A stretch of 40,740 bases of DNA from a bacterium (GTDB lineage: Bacteria > Electryoneota > Electryoneia > Electryoneales > Electryoneaceae). The DNA is taken from assembly GCA_019912845.1 (NCBI GenBank), contig JAIOHU010000004.1, positions 1 to 40,740 on the forward strand, read 5' to 3'. The position numbers and the translations under genes are program-made. Below are positions 24,994 through 33,855 of this stretch, piece by piece. Position 1 is the stretch's first letter; every line of letters begins with the position of its first letter. The notes under the pieces are model-generated. The model was not told the DNA's origin. It saw only the letters and a list, made by a program, of their open reading frames with translations, and made no database searches.

Positions 24994-27582
24994 ATGCGGT
25001 TCCAAGAAACGGACAAAATCATGCAACCATCAAATTCGCGCACATCCCTTCTTGTGAAAAAAGGTATGATCTCTGTACTCTTTTTGTTGCTGTCTGGATG
25101 TTTTTTCTTCACTCCAGAGGTCGTGTACGGATCGGCAGAAGATTGTCTGATGTGCCATGCAGACCTTGAATTGGAGGCGATGGATGGCAATCTCGTCGGA
25201 GTAAACCAGGATGCATTTGAAGCTAGTGTACATGGTTTCTTCGACTGTACTGATTGCCATGAGCAAAAGGCGGATTATGATGATATCCCGCATTATGATG
25301 TTTACCAGAAAGTAGACTGCAGTTCCTGTCATTCAGATTGGTCAGCAAGTTTCAAAGGCAGTTTTCATGGGAAAGCCCTTTCTCATGGTACTCCCAACGC
25401 GCCAGACTGTTCAGCCTGTCATGGTGTTAAGAGTGATCCGCATGCGATTAAGGAACTGAATATCCGTACCGCAGAGACTGCCTGCCAACGTTGCCATGTT
25501 TCAGAAAGTCGTCAATATGATGGCAGTGTGCATCACATAGCAGCGGCAAATGGGAAAGATAGTCCTGGATGTATCAGTTGCCACCCCACTCATGATAGTG
25601 CCTTGCCGCCTTCGGCAGGTGCTGTAAACAACCTTTGCGAAACCTGTCATACTGGCGCGATGGATCAGGTGATGATGGGCGATCACAAAGCTGTAGAAAG
25701 CACCATGTCTTGTGCATCATGTCATGATGTACATGCAACAGATAAACCACATATTGATGAAAGTACAATAGAAGCGTGCAACAATTGCCACGAAGGGTAT
25801 AAAGATCAATTTGTCGGATCAGTTCACGAACCTTTATTAGCTGATGGCACAATGAATTGTGTCTCCTGCCATAAAACACATCAGGTGGAACGTGAAGATG
25901 GAAAAGTAGACCTTGGTTGTGGTGCCTGTCATAGCGACGTGGAAGAAGATTTCCGCTCTAGTGCACATCGTCTTGGCAGATTAAGAGGAGATAATGTTGC
26001 TGCTGATTGCGCAGACTGCCATAATGGTCATCATGTTCTGGCGGCGGATGATAAAGAGAGCCCGGTTAACCATTTCCAAATTCCTAATACCTGTGGAAAG
26101 TGTCACACTGATGCAACGATTATTACAACAGATTATGTTCGATTGCCTATCAGTTTACCAAGTTACCAGAAATCAGTGCATGGTACAGGTTGGGTGGAGG
26201 GCAAAAAAACAGCGGTATGTACAGACTGTCATGGCACACACGACCTTATGTCCGCTTCGAATCCGCAGAGTCGCATTGCGAAGGGCAATATCGCCACGAC
26301 TTGTGGACAGTGCCATTCGCATATCTCCGAGCAATATCTGAACTCAGTTCATGGTAGAGCTGTTGCACATGGTATTAATGATTCTCCAGATTGCACTGAC
26401 TGTCATGATGAACACCTCATCTTGAGTACCGATGACCCCAAAGCGGCAGTTAATCCCAGCAACCAGGCTTTAGATGCGTGTGGTGGGTGTCATACTGATC
26501 CGGAAATGGCTGCACGCTATGGTTTACCACCGGAAGTCGTTGAGAGTTACGTGGACTCATATCATGGCTGGGCAATCAAACGTGGTGGCGGGACTGTTGC
26601 AGTATGTGAAGATTGCCACAATACGCACGATATCAGGAGTATCCTTGATCCTCAGTCATCTATTCACCCTGACAATGTCGTATCGACATGCGGTCGTTGC
26701 CATGAAAATTCCAACCCGCAATTTGCCGCCAGTTACAATCACATTCTCGCTCGCGACAAAATGGGGATACACGACTGGGTTCGTATTATCTACATCATTC
26801 TGATAGCGCTTGTGCTGGGTGGAATGGCTGTACACAACCTGCTTATTTTCATTCACTACCTTATTCATCACTACCGTGATCACAAGAAAAAACCAGCTAT
26901 TCGTCGTATGACCAAGGACGAGCTCTGGCAGCATACTATTCTGGCGGTAACTTTCATTGGATTGTCAATCACCGGATTTGCGTTACGTTTCCCTGATTCA
27001 TGGTGGGTGGAAATTCTGGGGATGATAGGCATGGATGAATTTGTTCGTGCGCTGTTACACCGTATCCTCGCTACACTGTTGGTTGGTGCTTCAATCTATC
27101 ACGTGTTCTTCCTGGCATTCACTAAACGTGGTCACTATCAGCTCAAGGGACTTATGCCCGGGATGCGCGATGCGAAAGAAGCAATGGCAAATGTTGGATA
27201 TTATGCTGGACTGAGCAAAAAAGCTCCGGTGTTCGGGATGTACGATTATACACAGAAAGCAGAATACTGGGCTTTGATCTGGGGAACTGCAATTATGACC
27301 CTGACAGGTGCAGTGCTTCTCTTCCCCGATCTGGTAACACATTGGTTGCCAGCCTGGGTGGTACGTGTCAGCGAAACGATCCATTTCTACGAGGCGATCC
27401 TGGCAGTTGGAGCAATAATAATATGGCACTTCTTCTTCACCATTTTTACTCCGCCTGAATATCCGATGAGTTGGATTTGGATTACTGGTAGAATGCCCAA
27501 AGATCAGTGGGAGCATCACCATGGAAAAGAAGCGATTGATATGGGTAAAGAGCCAGAGGCTCTCCCACCTGTAAAGGATTGA
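24994..27582 (+). CDS. 19-heme cytochrome c fused to cytochrome b domain
   Basis: An 862-aa protein with a signal peptide/lipobox (LLLSGC) and 19 CXXCH motifs between residues about 50 and 570, interspersed with S-x-H or Y-H ligand motifs (SVHGF, SFHGK, SVHGT, SYHGW). From about 595 the C-terminus has four to five membrane helices with His residues suited to b hemes (HNLLIFIHYLIHH, LLHRILATLLVGASIYHV, ETIHFYEAI, WHFFF), as in formate dehydrogenase/hydrogenase-type cytochrome b. The layout resembles Geobacter CbcL but with about twice as many c hemes. The likely role is quinol oxidation with electron output to the periplasm. The start is uncertain: ATG 24994, ATG 25021 or a nearby GTG; none has a strong ribosome site. 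Confidence 0.85.
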   Translation: MRFQETDKIMQPSNSRTSLLVKKGMISVLFLLLSGCFFFTPEVVYGSAEDCLMCHADLELEAMDGNLVGVNQDAFEASVHGFFDCTDCHEQKADYDDIPHYDVYQKVDCSSCHSDWSASFKGSFHGKALSHGTPNAPDCSACHGVKSDPHAIKELNIRTAETACQRCHVSESRQYDGSVHHIAAANGKDSPGCISCHPTHDSALPPSAGAVNNLCETCHTGAMDQVMMGDHKAVESTMSCASCHDVHATDKPHIDESTIEACNNCHEGYKDQFVGSVHEPLLADGTMNCVSCHKTHQVEREDGKVDLGCGACHSDVEEDFRSSAHRLGRLRGDNVAADCADCHNGHHVLAADDKESPVNHFQIPNTCGKCHTDATIITTDYVRLPISLPSYQKSVHGTGWVEGKKTAVCTDCHGTHDLMSASNPQSRIAKGNIATTCGQCHSHISEQYLNSVHGRAVAHGINDSPDCTDCHDEHLILSTDDPKAAVNPSNQALDACGGCHTDPEMAARYGLPPEVVESYVDSYHGWAIKRGGGTVAVCEDCHNTHDIRSILDPQSSIHPDNVVSTCGRCHENSNPQFAASYNHILARDKMGIHDWVRIIYIILIALVLGGMAVHNLLIFIHYLIHHYRDHKKKPAIRRMTKDELWQHTILAVTFIGLSITGFALRFPDSWWVEILGMIGMDEFVRALLHRILATLLVGASIYHVFFLAFTKRGHYQLKGLMPGMRDAKEAMANVGYYAGLSKKAPVFGMYDYTQKAEYWALIWGTAIMTLTGAVLLFPDLVTHWLPAWVVRVSETIHFYEAILAVGAIIIWHFFFTIFTPPEYPMSWIWITGRMPKDQWEHHHGKEAIDMGKEPEALPPVKD

Positions 27583-27765
27583 GATAGGAACACCTAACTT
27601 TTTGCATAACAAGAGTTTAAAGTATACCTTATGGGTGAGAATTAAACTCAACCGATAGGGGGGCCGCAGCAGGTGGATGAGGGTGGAAGACGGATTCCAC
27701 CGGACATGAAAGAGAATTTCGTTGTAGCTCATCCGCAGGTAGTTGTCTAGAAGAAGGCGGTCGTG

Positions 27766-29814
27766 ATGAAAACCCTGTTTAGAGAGTTTTATACAGCCAT
27801 CTGGGAGGTATTCAAGCTCCCATTCTTTCTGATTGCTGAAGGCTTTCGCAGACTATTTGCGCTGGGTTGGCGAAAGCTGGTTATGCTTTCAGCAGCAGCG
27901 GTTATCCTCACCTTTGTCGTCCTGGGGCTGTTTTTTGAAGTAACCACACATCCTGATTTCTGTGGTAGTTGCCATCTCATGCGTCCGTATATCGCCGCTT
28001 GGGAGCATTCTTCGCACGCCGATGTATCCTGTATGAAATGCCATGCAAAACCTGGACTTACGGGCTATCTTGAGACAAAGTTCACAGCTATGTCTATGTT
28101 GGCGAATTATGCGACTGGGCTCTATAAACGGTCCAAACCGTGGGCAGAAATTGAAGATGCAAATTGTCTTACCGGGGGATGCCACCAGACACGCCTTCTC
28201 GATGGGGAGATCGAATTTACCAGGGGAATTAAATTCGATCACACACCACACCTGAGCGAAACCCGACGTGGTCGAAAACTGCGATGCACAAGCTGTCACT
28301 CGCAGATTGTTCAGGGGGAACATATTTCGGTTACAACCTCCACCTGCTTTCTTTGCCATTTTAAGAACGTCACAGTCGAGAGACGTGAAGAACTTGCCAA
28401 CTGTACACTCTGTCACCAGACCCTTCCGGGAATGGAGGGTTATGCGCCAATGCATAACCTCGATACAGAGCTGATCAGCAGTGATACGCACGGTGACGTT
28501 ACTGAACATATTGGAGCGGTAAAAAAGGAAGCTGATTGGCAGACATCACAAGATGCAGGTGCTGTACCCGCCTTATTTGATCACACAAATATCGTGGCTG
28601 ATAGTGTTGCCTGTAATACTTGTCACCAGAGGATGTGGTCAGGAAACGGTAATGTTCTTCGGGAACGATGTGGTAGTTGCCATAGCCAGGCTGAGCACAT
28701 CAACCGTATCGACGATCTCGAGTTTATTCACGAGATGCACATTGAAAAACGGAAGGTGGAATGCCAACGCTGTCATGATGCCATCACTCACCAGAATCCG
28801 CCTTTAGTAGAGCATATCGAAGGAAATTGCAATACCTGCCACGCTAATCCTCACTCACCCATGCTGGCAGTGTATAGCGGAACAGGATCACGTCTGGTTG
28901 ATGAGGTAATTCCTGATATCATGTACCAATCGGGTGTTGTTTGTGCCTCCTGCCACCGTGACTTGGAAACAGGGATGAGCGAAGCAAATATCAGCAGTGA
29001 TGTTACCTGCGCTCCTTGCCACAAGGATAATTATCTTACTCTGGCAAAAGATTGGCGAAAAGGATATCAGGCTCGTGTGGCTGATATGCAACGCGCATTA
29101 GCCCAAGCTGGAAGTCATCCTCAGATCGAATCAGTCCGTCACGATCTCGCTCTTCTTTCACGTGGTGGTAGCTGGCACAATCCAAAATTCGCGGATAAAG
29201 TCCTTGACGCAGCAGGTGAAGTGTTGGGTAGTGCAGGTGCAAAAATCAAAAAACCTGCGAATGTACCAGCAGCCTCCAGGGAATGTCTCACCTGTCATGC
29301 AGCAATACTTTCAGCAAATGTGTCATTACCGTGGTCAGATTTCGATCATCCTGCTCATATAAGTGAACGTAACCTGAACTGTACCCAATGCCACATCGGT
29401 GGAAAACCTGAAGAGCGATCACACGGGCAAAGGAAAGCATCAAGTCAAGCCTGTGTAGATTGCCACCATTCACCTGAAAACGAAGAATGTGCTACCTGCC
29501 ACTTCCCGTCTCAAAGGACATATCGTGGCGAAATACCTGAAAAACCAAGCGCACCTTCACCGATGGCAGACATGGGAATGGTTTGTACAGATTGCCATGA
29601 TGCATCTGTGAATTATCAGCCACCAGACACTGAGCAATGCCTCGGATGTCACGATCAGGAGGTCGTGGATAACCTGGAATTTGTTCGTGCTGAAATTCAT
29701 ACTCTGATTGAAGATGTGGGTAAACGTCCAAGCCGTGAGCAGCAAATTGTAATACGGGATCCTGGCAGAGCTGTTCATCACCCTGATTTGGCAAAAGAAT
29801 TATTGAAGAAATAA
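27766..29814 (+). CDS. 18-heme membrane-anchored NapC/NirT-like cytochrome
   Basis: This 682-aa protein has one N-terminal membrane helix (about 35-60) followed by the NapC/NrfH-type first heme FCGSCHLMRPYIAAWEHSSHADVSCMKCH, where Met may ligate heme 1. It carries 17 CXXCH sites and one CX4CH (CLTGGCH), 18 in all. A coiled region without hemes (about 425-500) separates two heme-rich parts. NapC-type proteins take electrons from menaquinol and pass them to periplasmic partners; this one is far longer than the usual 4-5-heme form. It lies between the two cytochrome b fusions, suggesting one membrane complex. The start is ATG 27766 after AAGGCGG; GTG 27763 is possible. Confidence 0.85.
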   Translation: MKTLFREFYTAIWEVFKLPFFLIAEGFRRLFALGWRKLVMLSAAAVILTFVVLGLFFEVTTHPDFCGSCHLMRPYIAAWEHSSHADVSCMKCHAKPGLTGYLETKFTAMSMLANYATGLYKRSKPWAEIEDANCLTGGCHQTRLLDGEIEFTRGIKFDHTPHLSETRRGRKLRCTSCHSQIVQGEHISVTTSTCFLCHFKNVTVERREELANCTLCHQTLPGMEGYAPMHNLDTELISSDTHGDVTEHIGAVKKEADWQTSQDAGAVPALFDHTNIVADSVACNTCHQRMWSGNGNVLRERCGSCHSQAEHINRIDDLEFIHEMHIEKRKVECQRCHDAITHQNPPLVEHIEGNCNTCHANPHSPMLAVYSGTGSRLVDEVIPDIMYQSGVVCASCHRDLETGMSEANISSDVTCAPCHKDNYLTLAKDWRKGYQARVADMQRALAQAGSHPQIESVRHDLALLSRGGSWHNPKFADKVLDAAGEVLGSAGAKIKKPANVPAASRECLTCHAAILSANVSLPWSDFDHPAHISERNLNCTQCHIGGKPEERSHGQRKASSQACVDCHHSPENEECATCHFPSQRTYRGEIPEKPSAPSPMADMGMVCTDCHDASVNYQPPDTEQCLGCHDQEVVDNLEFVRAEIHTLIEDVGKRPSREQQIVIRDPGRAVHHPDLAKELLKK

Positions 29815-29822
29815 AAACTACT

Positions 29823-29845
29823 TAGAGGATGAATCTACTCCTCTA
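29823..29845 (+). terminator. Weak hairpin between cytochrome genes
   Basis: TAGAGGA (29823-29829) pairs with TCCTCTA (29839-29845) nine bases past the 18-heme gene. There is no T-tract, so readthrough into the next gene is likely. Confidence 0.35.
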
Positions 29846-29907
29846 CGTCAAAACTGACTTGTGAAGTTGATATCATATTGATGATCACCCAATCGGGAGG
29901 AAGTGTC

Positions 29908-32403
29908 TTGAAAACAATCACACGAATATCCATTCTTATGTTGGCACTGTTAATAGTTGCCATCGGAAATGGATTCGCTCAGAGCGATATGTGTGAAATG
30001 TGTCACGATGACCCGAGTTTGACGGTCACCGAGAGGGGGATTCCGCACTCGCTCTATGTTAATCAGGCGATGCTTGATAGTTCTGTGCATGAAGGGTTCA
30101 GTTGTACAGACTGTCACACCAGCCTCGATGGATTTGAAGATTTTCCGCACGCTGAAGAGTTGCCGGGTGTCTCCTGTGCTGATTGTCATTCAGATGTTTT
30201 TGACGCTTACATGACGGGCTTTTATGATCATCTCGCACAACGTGGGTTTACTGGTATTCCAGGGTGTACCCAGTGTCATGGGAATCATAATATCACTGAG
30301 CAAACCAATACAAGCCAGGTTTGTGGAATATGCCACAGTGTGCAGAGAAAACAGTTTGAGCAATCGATTCACTATGAAAAATCTGGTGGAAAAGTATCTT
30401 GCACAAGTTGTCATTCCGCTCATGAAAAAGATCAACGTGGTGATATGCTTCCGGCAGACTGGCGTGAGTTTACTGTTGATAAATGCATGGAGTGTCACCA
30501 GACAGACTCTGAAAATTATCTATCCTCACATCATTTCGCAGAAGTAAAAGCTGGGAATGAGCGTGCACCAATCTGTACCGATTGCCATAGTGACCACGCC
30601 ATCCATGCAGTTGAGGATCCTCGTTCTCTGGTTCACATTGATAAACTAGACGGAACCTGCGACAGTTGCCACCCAGGGCATGAAGCCACCATCCATCGTA
30701 AAGCGGGAGTGGATGACCGCCTTGAGACATGCGCAGCCTGCCATACTGGGCATAACACAGATATGGAACGTGTAGAGTCCAAAATTTACAAAGAAGCGGT
30801 TCCGCAAGTTTGTAATCAATGCCACTCCGATGAACGCCACAAACGTGAGAATCTTGCTCACGGCAAGATTATGATCGTTGATGACAAGGGCATGGAGGCG
30901 AATTGTACACAGTGCCATATATACCATTATAAAATGGCAGACAGCGATCACCTTGGTACTGTTACCGGAAGTTCGCTGAGTTGCCAGAACTGTCATGCTG
31001 AGGAGACCAAAGATTACGAACGAAGCGCACATGGTATTGCGAGAAGGAAGGGACACACCGAAGCTCCTAATTGTCAATCCTGCCATGGCGAAGAGGATAT
31101 CGTAAAAGTAAGCGAGCAGTTCGATGGTCAGTCGATTATCAGTTTGTGCAGCTCCTGTCATGCGAATCGTGAGATAACAATGCGTTTCCAGATTAATCCA
31201 AATGTTGTAAAGGGATACCTGGGAACATACCACGGTCAGGTTTATTCACTTGGCTATCAGGGAGAGGAATTTGCGACCTGTGTCTCATGCCATGATAACC
31301 ATCTTATTCTGCCAAAGGACAATCCTGAGTCCACAATTTCACAGGGACATATTATTGAAACCTGTGGTCGTTGCCATGAAGATGCGAATGTAAACTTCGT
31401 GTCTCAACTGCAGCATTACGATCCCATGGCGCATGAGGAACAACCGATCCTGAGTTTCATTCATTTTGCCATGGTCTGGCTGTTGCGTATCACGCTTTCG
31501 ATATTTGGAATTCACACATTACTTTGGATCATGCGTAGTATCATAGATCGCATACGTCATGGTAAACATGAAAAATTAAAGGGTAAATACCGTTATCGCA
31601 GGTTCAATAAAACCGAAAGATTCCTGCATGTTCTGGTAGTCGTCAGCTTCCTTACCCTGGCGATGACTGGATTGCCTTTGAAGTACAGCCATACAGAAGC
31701 GGCATATTGGATCGCAAGCCATCTGCTTGACCTGCATACCATGGCACTAATGCATCGTATAGCTGCCGGAATCACCTTTATGTACTTCGCAATTCATATT
31801 GGTGCACTAATTGGCAAACTTTTCAAACGTCAGTTAACCTTCAAACAGATGTTCTGGGGACCCGACAGCCTTATGCCCCAGCCTGTTGATGTTGTGCAGT
31901 TTGTTCAGCATGTCGGATTCTTCCTCGGTATGGCAAAAAAACCACAGTTTGGTCGATTTGCATACTGGGAGAAATTTGATTACTTCGCAGTTTTCTGGGG
32001 AGTCGCAGTGATTGGTATGTCAGGGTTAACTCTTTGGTTCCCGGAATTCTTTACAAGATTACTGCCAGGCTGGGTGATTAATGCCGCACATATCATCCAT
32101 TCAGAAGAAGCACTTCTGGCGACTGGGTTTATCTTTACCATTCATTTCTTCAATGAACATTTGCGACCCGAAAACTTCCCATTCGATGAGGTGATCTTTA
32201 CGGGAAGTATGAGTGAACACTATCTCGTGGCAGAACGTAACATTTGGTACGAGCGACTCAAATCAGAAGGCAAGCTGGAAGAGATAAAGGTGAAACCGAT
32301 GAAAACCTTCCCGCGTGTGTTGTGGTATATCTTCGGGTTTACTGCACTGTTCGTAGGGCTTGGGCTGCTTGGTCTGATTGTGGCAGGTACCTTTGTCGGC
32401 TAA
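29908..32403 (+). CDS. 17-heme cytochrome c fused to cytochrome b domain
   Basis: An 831-aa paralogue of the gene at 24994. A signal peptide ends near GFAQS, then 17 CXXCH sites lie within the first ~510 residues. The C-terminal four to five membrane helices have paired His ([51 protein letters not shown]), plus a final anchor helix ([17 protein letters not shown]). It is predicted to be a quinol-linked b/c electron-transfer protein. The first possible starts (TTG 29878, ATG 29881) lie before a strong GGGAGGA site; that site is six bases from a TTG at 29908, giving [15 protein letters not shown], so 29908 is chosen. It is the last gene of the cluster. Confidence 0.86.
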   Translation: MKTITRISILMLALLIVAIGNGFAQSDMCEMCHDDPSLTVTERGIPHSLYVNQAMLDSSVHEGFSCTDCHTSLDGFEDFPHAEELPGVSCADCHSDVFDAYMTGFYDHLAQRGFTGIPGCTQCHGNHNITEQTNTSQVCGICHSVQRKQFEQSIHYEKSGGKVSCTSCHSAHEKDQRGDMLPADWREFTVDKCMECHQTDSENYLSSHHFAEVKAGNERAPICTDCHSDHAIHAVEDPRSLVHIDKLDGTCDSCHPGHEATIHRKAGVDDRLETCAACHTGHNTDMERVESKIYKEAVPQVCNQCHSDERHKRENLAHGKIMIVDDKGMEANCTQCHIYHYKMADSDHLGTVTGSSLSCQNCHAEETKDYERSAHGIARRKGHTEAPNCQSCHGEEDIVKVSEQFDGQSIISLCSSCHANREITMRFQINPNVVKGYLGTYHGQVYSLGYQGEEFATCVSCHDNHLILPKDNPESTISQGHIIETCGRCHEDANVNFVSQLQHYDPMAHEEQPILSFIHFAMVWLLRITLSIFGIHTLLWIMRSIIDRIRHGKHEKLKGKYRYRRFNKTERFLHVLVVVSFLTLAMTGLPLKYSHTEAAYWIASHLLDLHTMALMHRIAAGITFMYFAIHIGALIGKLFKRQLTFKQMFWGPDSLMPQPVDVVQFVQHVGFFLGMAKKPQFGRFAYWEKFDYFAVFWGVAVIGMSGLTLWFPEFFTRLLPGWVINAAHIIHSEEALLATGFIFTIHFFNEHLRPENFPFDEVIFTGSMSEHYLVAERNIWYERLKSEGKLEEIKVKPMKTFPRVLWYIFGFTALFVGLGLLGLIVAGTFVG

Positions 32404-32438
32404 ATAACAAGATCGTTCGAACTGGCTGTTATAAATTA

Positions 32439-32461
32439 AGCGGTGGGATTTTCCTGCCGCT
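32439..32461 (+). terminator. Hairpin after the cytochrome cluster
   Basis: AGCGG/CCGCT with an inner GGA/TCC stem and TG/TG mismatches, followed by TGTCTTTTC. It is a plausible but imperfect terminator 35 bp past the last cytochrome gene. Confidence 0.45.
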
Positions 32462-32470
32462 GTCTTTTCA

Positions 32471-32510
32471 TGGAGCACCACACTCCAGTGTGGCATTCTT
32501 CTGTTTTGTT
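32471..32510 (+). repeat. Palindromic repeat, CCACACT-type (copy 1)
   Basis: Contains the hairpin CCACACTCCAGTGTGG followed by CATTCTTCTGTTTTGTT. A near-identical copy lies at 36191-36230 in the opposite orientation. Each copy sits just 3' of a gene in sense orientation and is followed by T-rich sequence, so both may double as terminators. Confidence 0.7.
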
Positions 32511-32556
32511 TTCCTGATGGAGATGAGTAGCCATCTAGGAAGTATGTGCACCCCGC

Positions 32557-32598
32557 GTCATGCCAGCATGGTGTTAGCTGGCATCCAGGAAGTATGTG
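32557..32598 (+). repeat. 42-bp repeat with ATGCCAGC/GCTGGCAT stem (copy 1)
   Basis: Matches the reverse complement of 40290-40331 with three differences in 42 bases. Part of it (AGGAAGTATGTG) is also repeated directly 50 bp upstream, near 32537. Confidence 0.7.
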
Positions 32599-32652
32599 AA
32601 TTCATCCATGTAAAAAAACACAAATTATTCATGAACTGCTTGTAGCCCTGTG

Positions 32653-32838
32653 CTAATCTGGAATATCTTCCGGTTCAATACGAACAACCTCATCGTTCCT
32701 GGAAATATAGATAGGGTGACCAAGACGTTTGTGGTAGTCGTAGATACGCTTGCGAGCTTTCAGCAAAGCTTTTTCAATTTCCTTTGCTTGGACAAGCAAA
32801 TCGGATGATTGATTATTTTCAGTCTGTTTCTTATCCAT
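32653..32838 (-). CDS. Small 61-aa partner of FRG protein
   Basis: A short protein whose N-terminal half is helical and charged (KEIEKALLKARKRIYDYHKRL), followed by GHPIYISRNDEVVRIEPEDI, a beta-hairpin-like tail. Short proteins ending in a G-x-P-I ... V-V-x-I-x-P-E-x-I pattern occur widely beside toxin or defence genes. It starts 32 bp after the FRG gene on the same strand, so the two are probably co-transcribed. An antitoxin-like role is possible but unproven, and the gene order (toxin-like gene first) is the less usual one. Its ribosome site is weak. Confidence 0.55.
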   Translation of the reverse strand: MDKKQTENNQSSDLLVQAKEIEKALLKARKRIYDYHKRLGHPIYISRNDEVVRIEPEDIPD

Positions 32839-32870
32839 AATGTTTTTTGAAATGAGTTAGTCGCCTTTCT

Positions 32871-33740
32871 TCATTCCCACCTAGAGTAAATAGAGGAAAC
32901 AACCCTTCTGAATTTTCTCTCATCCTTTTCAGGAAATAGATGCTTATATGTAATTCCTTTTTCTGTTAAGATTGATAGTAATGAATCAATTTGAGAGTGG
33001 GGTAGTATAATTTTGATTATATATTCCGAAAAATCGTTATCCAAGAATCCCCCAGAGTTTCCATCATTTATATTGAAAAAGAAAACTCCCTTCTGTTTTC
33101 GAAGGTTGGGGTTTAATGCTTGAACCGGACTTATAAAATTCCAGTTGTTTTCGGGAAGCCCAAATTTTCTACTAGGAGAATACATAAGGGCGTAAATAAC
33201 TAGATCCGTTTCCCTATCAATATACGTTTTTCCAGATCGTTTAGTCGAAAAATAGGCTGCATATAGGGGATCTTTAGTGAAATCAATAAAACGAGTGGGA
33301 ATACCATAATGTTGAGCTAAAGCAATTACATCATAGTAGCGTGGATCGGACCAATTCTGATTAGGCTGGATATAACCACCTGGTAGTTCAAGTGAAAAAG
33401 GGAGATATTTGTTTTTAAATGCGGTAGTGTACCCTGGGATCAAGAGACCTTCTTCATCAACTTTTTCGCAAAATATTCTAACAATATTCCGTTCAAGTTT
33501 TTCTGAACTTATTGGATTGGTGTTTAATACATCTCTTTCTTCTCGATATATTCTTTCTAAGAGATTTTTGTTGCTGTTTCTAGATGAGCTAGACTGAATA
33601 TGCCAGTTCGAATCATTTTGACCCCTAAAATACCATTTATCGTCTTTTAACTTAGTCGGAAAATCAATTGAAAAATTGTCCAGTGCCTCCACAAACGATT
33701 CAGCATTTTCAAAATGTTTCCTCTCGCCATAGTCATCCAT
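32871..33740 (-). CDS. FRG-domain protein
   Basis: This 289-aa protein has both landmarks of the FRG domain: WYFRGQNDSNW (36-46) and ALAQHYGIPTRFIDFTKDPLYAAYF (about 146-170). There is no signal peptide or membrane segment. FRG domains are found in mobile, phage-linked and defence-associated proteins; their biochemical activity is not established. The gene is visibly more AT-rich than its neighbours, lies among dispersed repeats and shares a transcript with the 61-aa gene downstream, all consistent with an acquired module. The start at 33740 lacks a clear ribosome site; no better start is seen. Confidence 0.8.
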   Translation of the reverse strand: MDDYGERKHFENAESFVEALDNFSIDFPTKLKDDKWYFRGQNDSNWHIQSSSSRNSNKNLLERIYREERDVLNTNPISSEKLERNIVRIFCEKVDEEGLLIPGYTTAFKNKYLPFSLELPGGYIQPNQNWSDPRYYDVIALAQHYGIPTRFIDFTKDPLYAAYFSTKRSGKTYIDRETDLVIYALMYSPSRKFGLPENNWNFISPVQALNPNLRKQKGVFFFNINDGNSGGFLDNDFSEYIIKIILPHSQIDSLLSILTEKGITYKHLFPEKDERKFRRVVSSIYSRWE

Positions 33741-33855
33741 ATTTCTACACCAATTGATTTGTATATCTTAAACCTCTACTCTTACCATTGTCGATATTTG
33801 ATACCAATTTTAAAGTTGTGAGAATATTCTTTAACTCGGAGCACAGAATATTTGT

